This document shows, in pieces, positions 28,807 to 31,942 of a stretch of DNA of 31,942 nt. The DNA comes from a virus. The stretch lies in the IMG/VR virus record IMGVR_UViG_3300025652_000300, positions 1 to 31,942 of that record; one strand, 5' to 3'. Every line of letters starts with the position of its first letter. The stretch's first letter is position 1. The notes under the pieces were generated by a model. The model saw only the letters and a list, made by a program, of their open reading frames with translations. It was not told the origin of the DNA and searched no databases. The translations under genes and the position numbers were made by a program.

Positions 28807-29178
28807 TTATGCGTATGGGCTGTCGCCCAGCACAGATGTATCCCAAGCTGCCTTGAGTGCTGCAATGTCAGCAGCGTTGGTGATTGCAGATGCCGCTGGT
28901 GCATCACGCAGGGCAGTCTTCTTAGCTACTGAGGCAGTCTTGGCAGACGCATCGTCAGCCTCAAGTGCCTTCATGTATACCACGTCCTCTGCTGCAAGCA
29001 GTGGGGTGCGTACTTCACGGATTTTGTCCTTGAAGATTTCTTTAGCCTTCGTCATGTCTTCAGAGATGACGCTTCCGGACAGAGACCACGCACCACGAAA
29101 GTGACGGTCAGATGGAACGGTAGCCGTGGAAGCGTCAATCTGGTTCCCGTCCTTGTCTACGATATATGTTGTTGCCAT
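28807..29178 (-). CDS. Putative tail-fibre assembly protein (123 aa)
   Basis: A short beta N-terminus (Tyr-Ile-Val-Asp-Lys-Asp-Gly-Asn) and Arg-Gly-Ala-Trp are followed by a long Ala/Lys/Asp-rich helical region: Lys-Ile-Arg-Glu-Val-Arg-x2-Leu-Leu, then Lys-Lys-Thr-Ala-Leu-Arg-Asp-Ala-Pro. The last two phrases match the 'R-x2-R-x2-LL ... LRD-x-P' plan of fibre-assembly chaperones near the ends of phage fibre operons. Position between two fibre genes supports this. No catalytic residues visible. Confidence 0.65.
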   Translation of the reverse strand: MATTYIVDKDGNQIDASTATVPSDRHFRGAWSLSGSVISEDMTKAKEIFKDKIREVRTPLLAAEDVVYMKALEADDASAKTASVAKKTALRDAPAASAITNAADIAALKAAWDTSVLGDSPYA

Positions 29179-29189
29179 CAGGTTGCTCC

Positions 29190-29669
29190 TTATGCGGCTA
29201 CAGTTTCATCAGTGGCTAGATCTTCACTAATCTTCCAAGCATTGCGCCACTCACGAGTCGCTGGAAGCTGTTCCTTTCGACAGATTAACATCTTGGGCTT
29301 GTTGCCGCTATCATAGTCACGCCACACGGATTGCGGCACGTCTTTCATGATCAGATACTCAATAGCCTGTTCTTCGGTCATTGCATCGACAGGCTTGGTG
29401 TTGTGCAACAGGTAGCCACGAGTGTGCTTGGTGAAGCCCTCTTCGGCCTCGTCCTTGGCAAGCTCCCAATACACTTCTACCGGCGGCAATATCCCACCTT
29501 GCAGCGCACAAGCCATCCAGTTGGGGTCTGGCACCAGTATCTTGGCGCACTCGTCTACCTTGTCTTCATACACGACACGATAGTCTGACTGCACACCCTC
29601 AAGGTTCTCTTTGGCCCAGCAGAGCCTGTCCCATAGATGTGTGCCTTGAAACTCTGGGGTCACTGTCAT
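29190..29669 (-). CDS. Putative tail-fibre-associated or chaperone protein (159 aa)
   Basis: Mostly soluble alpha/beta, unlike the beta-rich fibres. Recognisable phrases are Glu-Val-Tyr-Trp-Glu, Glu-Glu-Gln-Ala-Ile-Glu-Tyr-Leu-Ile-Met-Lys-Asp-Val-Pro, Val-Trp-Arg-Asp and Leu-Pro-Ala-Thr-Arg-Glu-Trp-Arg-Asn-Ala-Trp-Lys. I recall the latter half from short proteins in marine-phage tail regions, with no proven role. It is expressed from the GDLA-repeat ribosome binding site of the upstream gene. Assembly function is inferred from neighbours only. Confidence 0.6.
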   Translation of the reverse strand: MTVTPEFQGTHLWDRLCWAKENLEGVQSDYRVVYEDKVDECAKILVPDPNWMACALQGGILPPVEVYWELAKDEAEEGFTKHTRGYLLHNTKPVDAMTEEQAIEYLIMKDVPQSVWRDYDSGNKPKMLICRKEQLPATREWRNAWKISEDLATDETVAA

Positions 29670-30052
29670 GCGAGGTCTCCTAAAAAACTTGTAGATACTT
29701 CAGCTTGATCTAGCGCACTACCTGTACTTGTTTGAAATCCAAAAAAATCAGCGGCTCCGGTAGTTTTGCCATCCGCTTCGGCTATTACATTGTATCTGCC
29801 AGAAGTATCTGCACCTCCAGAACAGGGGGTCGCATAGCTGGAGTTTGACATACTACTTGTTAGTGTAGCTGTGTAGTCTCCGGTTCCATTATCAGTTATA
29901 GAAGTAAGATTAAAGGAACTTCGTAGTGCAGCAGTGCTTTCACCATCCAGATTCATCCACGCCTTCGCACTACCATTCACGACATAATTCGTAGCCAGCG
30001 AACCCGCAGTCGAGTGCGTCAGGGTATCTGCTTTGAGTGTACCGAATGCCAT
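29666..30052 (-). CDS. GDLA-family tail-fibre protein, copy 4 (128 aa)
   Basis: It has Leu-Lys-Ala-Asp-Thr-Leu at the start, Ala-Lys-Ala-Trp-Met-Asn-Leu-Asp-Gly, Leu-Arg-Ser-Ser-Phe-Asn-Leu-Thr-Ser-Ile-Thr-Asp-Asn-Gly-Thr-Gly-Asp-Tyr, and Met-Ser-Asn-Ser-Ser-Tyr; the second half is its own (Cys-Ser-Gly-Gly-Ala-Asp, Ala-Asp-Phe-Phe-Gly-Phe) and ends Leu-Gly-Asp-Leu-Ala. The downstream gene is not a fibre paralogue, so the repeat at its end is not merely tandem duplication. Confidence 0.75.
   Translation of the reverse strand: MAFGTLKADTLTHSTAGSLATNYVVNGSAKAWMNLDGESTAALRSSFNLTSITDNGTGDYTATLTSSMSNSSYATPCSGGADTSGRYNVIAEADGKTTGAADFFGFQTSTGSALDQAEVSTSFLGDLA
29670..29680 (-). repeat. GDLA junction repeat, copy 4
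   Basis: Identical 11-base core at the end of the copy 4 gene; the next gene, starting at 29669, is the unrelated putative chaperone-like protein. Confidence 0.75.
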
Positions 30053-31350
30053 TACTCACCTGCCTCCAGGGCTGCGACCTTAGTTTCAAGCGTTTCAATC
30101 TTGGCAATCAACTGCTGAATGACGGAAACATACATCGCATCCTTCTGACCCAGCTTTGACGTTTTTGCGAAGCGTGCTACTCGTTGTGTGTCCGTCTCAG
30201 CAGCATCATCAGGCTTGTATATGTTGTTTGGGCCATAGGGAATGTCTGTATCGGGCAGATATTGATAGTCGTCACTGTCTGACTGCACTTCAATTTCGTT
30301 CACCCAGTATGAATCTATAGCTTCTAATTCCTGTGCGACAAATCCTCGTACCTCCGACTTTTCTCCGTGCAGCGTTGGCTGCTTCCAGTTGAATGTGCGG
30401 GTCTGAAACTGTTTGAACTTGGCAAGATCATAAGCATAGTCTGCGATATTCTCCTTCAATCTCTGGTCGGAGTTAGAGGCGATAGAGGTGTCTGTCGCCG
30501 TCAGATCCCCGTTCGGCGCAACACGAAATTTTTCAGAAATCTCACCATCACCGCTGTTTGATGAGCTATCAACATTGGTGCTTGTTCTGATTACAAATGC
30601 GCCGGGAGCGTTTCCGTCAGCCGTCCTAACAACGCCGATTCCTGCCATAACACCGGCGCTATTCTCGTTGCGCCAATCAAGGCGCTGACTTTGCAAGCCC
30701 TGAGATGTTTCGTTCGTGATCGTCTGAAACTCAAGTCGCCCAGTTTCTGACAGGCGCATACGCTCACCTCTGTCGCCCCCATCAGCTTTGGTGAAAAAAC
30801 TTAACTTGCCCCCGCTGTTATTTCCTGTTCCGACCATTTTTGCTTGGATACCAGTGACATCGTTCACGAAAGATGTGCCACTTCCTGAACCGGCATTGGT
30901 CCTATTGTAAAATACAAGTTCACCTAAATCGCCGCCGTCAGAATTAACCGTGGAAGAGATAGCCAAATCTCCACTATCCACATTCAACTTTGATACAGGC
31001 GAAGTCGTGGAGATGCCGACGTTGCCGCTGGTATCAATCAAAAACCTATTTGCACCACCCGTTTCATCACGCACGACATAGGCGTTACTCTGGTCTGTGC
31101 GGATTTGTGTGGAATAGTGACGGCTTGAGTTTTTAACACTCATGGTCGCATAGTTAGCGCCAGTGCTTTCAACCCTAAGTTCTGGGTTTCCGCTTGCTGT
31201 TTGGATGTGGGTTTCAACCGCTGGTGATGTCGTCCCCACACCCAGCTTATGACCAGACGCAACTACAACATCGCCAGTGCCATCCGGGTCGATGGTGATG
31301 TCGTTGTTACTCGCAAGGCTGGAGATTTTGTTTGTCTTTACTTCACTCAT
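30052..31350 (-). CDS. Long tail fibre with Peptidase_S74 chaperone domain (432 aa)
   Basis: The main fibre of this cassette. Residues 35-45 and 109-120 have Val-Gly-(Val/Ile)-x-Thr-Thr-Ser-Pro repeats characteristic of S74 fibres; the stalk to about 290 is Gly/Ser/Thr/Asp-rich beta structure. Ser294-Asp-Gln-Arg-Leu-Lys299 holds the self-cleavage dyad, followed by Gly-Phe-Val-Ala-Gln-Glu-Leu-Glu and a C-terminal coiled coil (Ile-Glu-Thr-Leu-Glu-Thr-Lys-Val-Ala-Ala-Leu-Glu). The released chaperone would be about 139 residues, larger than in the other S74 fibre because of an acidic insert (Ser-Asp-Ser-Asp-Asp-Tyr-Gln). Its start uses the GDLA-repeat ribosome binding site. Confidence 0.9.
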   Translation of the reverse strand: MSEVKTNKISSLASNNDITIDPDGTGDVVVASGHKLGVGTTSPAVETHIQTASGNPELRVESTGANYATMSVKNSSRHYSTQIRTDQSNAYVVRDETGGANRFLIDTSGNVGISTTSPVSKLNVDSGDLAISSTVNSDGGDLGELVFYNRTNAGSGSGTSFVNDVTGIQAKMVGTGNNSGGKLSFFTKADGGDRGERMRLSETGRLEFQTITNETSQGLQSQRLDWRNENSAGVMAGIGVVRTADGNAPGAFVIRTSTNVDSSSNSGDGEISEKFRVAPNGDLTATDTSIASNSDQRLKENIADYAYDLAKFKQFQTRTFNWKQPTLHGEKSEVRGFVAQELEAIDSYWVNEIEVQSDSDDYQYLPDTDIPYGPNNIYKPDDAAETDTQRVARFAKTSKLGQKDAMYVSVIQQLIAKIETLETKVAALEAGE

Positions 31351-31742
31351 GCGAGGTCTCCCTGCAAATTGTGCGTAATATATTTTGAATCAAATACAGT
31401 TTCACCCACATCAACTGTTTGAACTTGTTGTGCAGACGTAGAATTATCTATTTCAGCAGAATTGTTTCCGTGCATGATTTGAAGATTGATACTAAACTTA
31501 ACGCCGTAATTCGGAGCGCAATTTCCAACGATACTGTAATCGTTATTACTCATAGCCGAAGTAACAGTGGTTATGTAATCCCCCGTTCCATCGTCTGCGA
31601 TTGACGATATGTTAAAGCTATCTCTTGTTGCAATTGTCCCTGTACCATTAAAATTAATCCAAGCCTTCGCAGCGTGCTGCTTTGTCAGCGTGGCCGCTCC
31701 GCCGCTGGTGCTTTGGATGGTATCTGCCTTCAACGTGCTCAT
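31347..31742 (-). CDS. GDLA-family tail-fibre protein, copy 5 (131 aa)
   Basis: It shows all family marks: Thr-Leu-Lys-Ala-Asp-Thr-Ile, Ala-Lys-Ala-Trp-Ile-Asn-Phe-Asn-Gly-Thr-Gly-Thr, Arg-Asp-Ser-Phe-Asn-Ile-Ser-Ser-Ile, Gly-Thr-Gly-Asp-Tyr and Met-Ser-Asn-Asn-Asp-Tyr-Ser-Ile. The second half is distinctive (Ser-Ala-Gln-Gln-Val-Gln-Thr-Val) and it ends Gln-Gly-Asp-Leu-Ala. The start overlaps the upstream gene by four bases (ATGA). Confidence 0.75.
   Translation of the reverse strand: MSTLKADTIQSTSGGAATLTKQHAAKAWINFNGTGTIATRDSFNISSIADDGTGDYITTVTSAMSNNDYSIVGNCAPNYGVKFSINLQIMHGNNSAEIDNSTSAQQVQTVDVGETVFDSKYITHNLQGDLA
31351..31361 (-). repeat. GDLA junction repeat, copy 5
   Basis: Identical 11-base core at the end of the copy 5 gene; the next gene, starting at 31350, is the long S74 fibre. 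Confidence 0.75.
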
Positions 31743-31942
31743 AGTGTCACCAATGTCCCGCCGCTTTCAACGGTCAGGGTCACGCCACTGGCTACAGTGA
31801 ACGGGCCAGTCACGTTTGCGTTCTCGGTTGCAAGGATGGTTGTGTTGGCCGTCAACGACTGTGCGTTGGTGCGAAACAGGCCACCGCCTTTGAAGTTGCC
31901 CTTGTTCTGATCGGCTGGTGTGATCGTTGCGCCTTGCGGTGC
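31739..31942 (-). CDS. C-terminal end of a tail-fibre-like protein (partial, 67 aa seen)
   Basis: The frame is open from the window edge to a TGA at 31739 that overlaps the next start. The visible part is Gly/Thr/Asn/Val-rich, with Gly-Gly-Gly-Leu-Phe-Arg-Thr-Asn and Val-Ala-Ser-Gly-Val-Thr-Leu-Thr-Val-Glu-Ser-Gly-Gly-Thr-Leu at the end, the kind of closing strand found in phage fibre proteins. The start is outside the window. It does not end in GDLA. Confidence 0.65.
   Translation of the reverse strand, partial: APQGATITPADQNKGNFKGGGLFRTNAQSLTANTTILATENANVTGPFTVASGVTLTVESGGTLVTL

Noticed and set aside
26337-31361. CRISPR-like or integron-like repeat array
   Set aside because: The repeats are 11 bp, irregularly spaced, coding, and at gene ends; no spacers, cas genes, integrase or recombination-site palindromes are visible.

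Overview
The window reads as a fragment of a tailed-phage genome, most likely a marine, short-tailed (podovirus-like) phage of a Gram-negative host. The basis is a family-A DNA polymerase, a phage-type SNF2 helicase, a primase and an SSB-like protein on one strand, and on the other strand a set of virion genes of the kind seen in uncultured marine phages (nozzle/stabilisation-like protein, three Ala/Gln/Gly-rich internal-virion-type proteins, many small tail-fibre proteins). Terminase, portal, capsid and integrase genes are not in the window, so both ends lie inside a larger genome. Host and family are inference; no tRNA, CRISPR array or insertion sequence was seen.

Left arm, + strand, about 1-12582. 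Positions 1-2868 hold twelve very small, tightly overlapping early-type genes, mostly unrecognised, three with zinc-ribbon Cys pairs. Then come a SNF2-family helicase and, on the opposite strand and overlapping its 3' end, a PD-(D/E)XK nuclease that is the only minus-strand gene of this arm. Next is a 47-residue ribbon-helix-helix regulator, followed by a candidate promoter that overlaps a 19-bp inverted repeat. The replication block follows: a coiled-coil protein, two small proteins, an SSB-like protein ending in the classical acidic DDDIPF tip, a 123-nt non-coding leader that can fold into a compact pseudoknot, an archaeo-eukaryotic-type primase with a PriL-like four-Cys region, a UvrD-like helicase, a DUF6378-like protein and PolA. 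Two more mini zinc ribbons sit between or after these.

Right arm, - strand, about 12518-31942, read from right to left. Upstream (31942 to about 22997) is a tail-fibre and appendage cassette: five paralogous ~130-residue fibre-like proteins that all end in Gly-Asp-Leu-Ala, two Peptidase_S74 intramolecular-chaperone fibres, a CBM-like fibre, two putative fibre-assembly proteins and several beta-rich small proteins. It is followed by the nozzle/stabilisation-like protein, a small protein, three probable internal virion/ejection proteins, a 1308-residue giant ejection-type protein, a 32-residue possible small gene and a T4-type lysozyme. The two arms converge and overlap near 12518-12582.

How they would work together: the left arm provides origin opening, priming, synthesis and recombination functions, with local control by the RHH protein and the structured leader. 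The right arm builds the distal virion and lyses the cell. The least explained features are the pseudoknotted leader before the primase (6868-6990), the identical 11-bp junction repeats that connect unrelated tail-fibre genes (26337-31361), the motif repeated at both ends of the giant virion protein, and the SSB-like tip on the primase.
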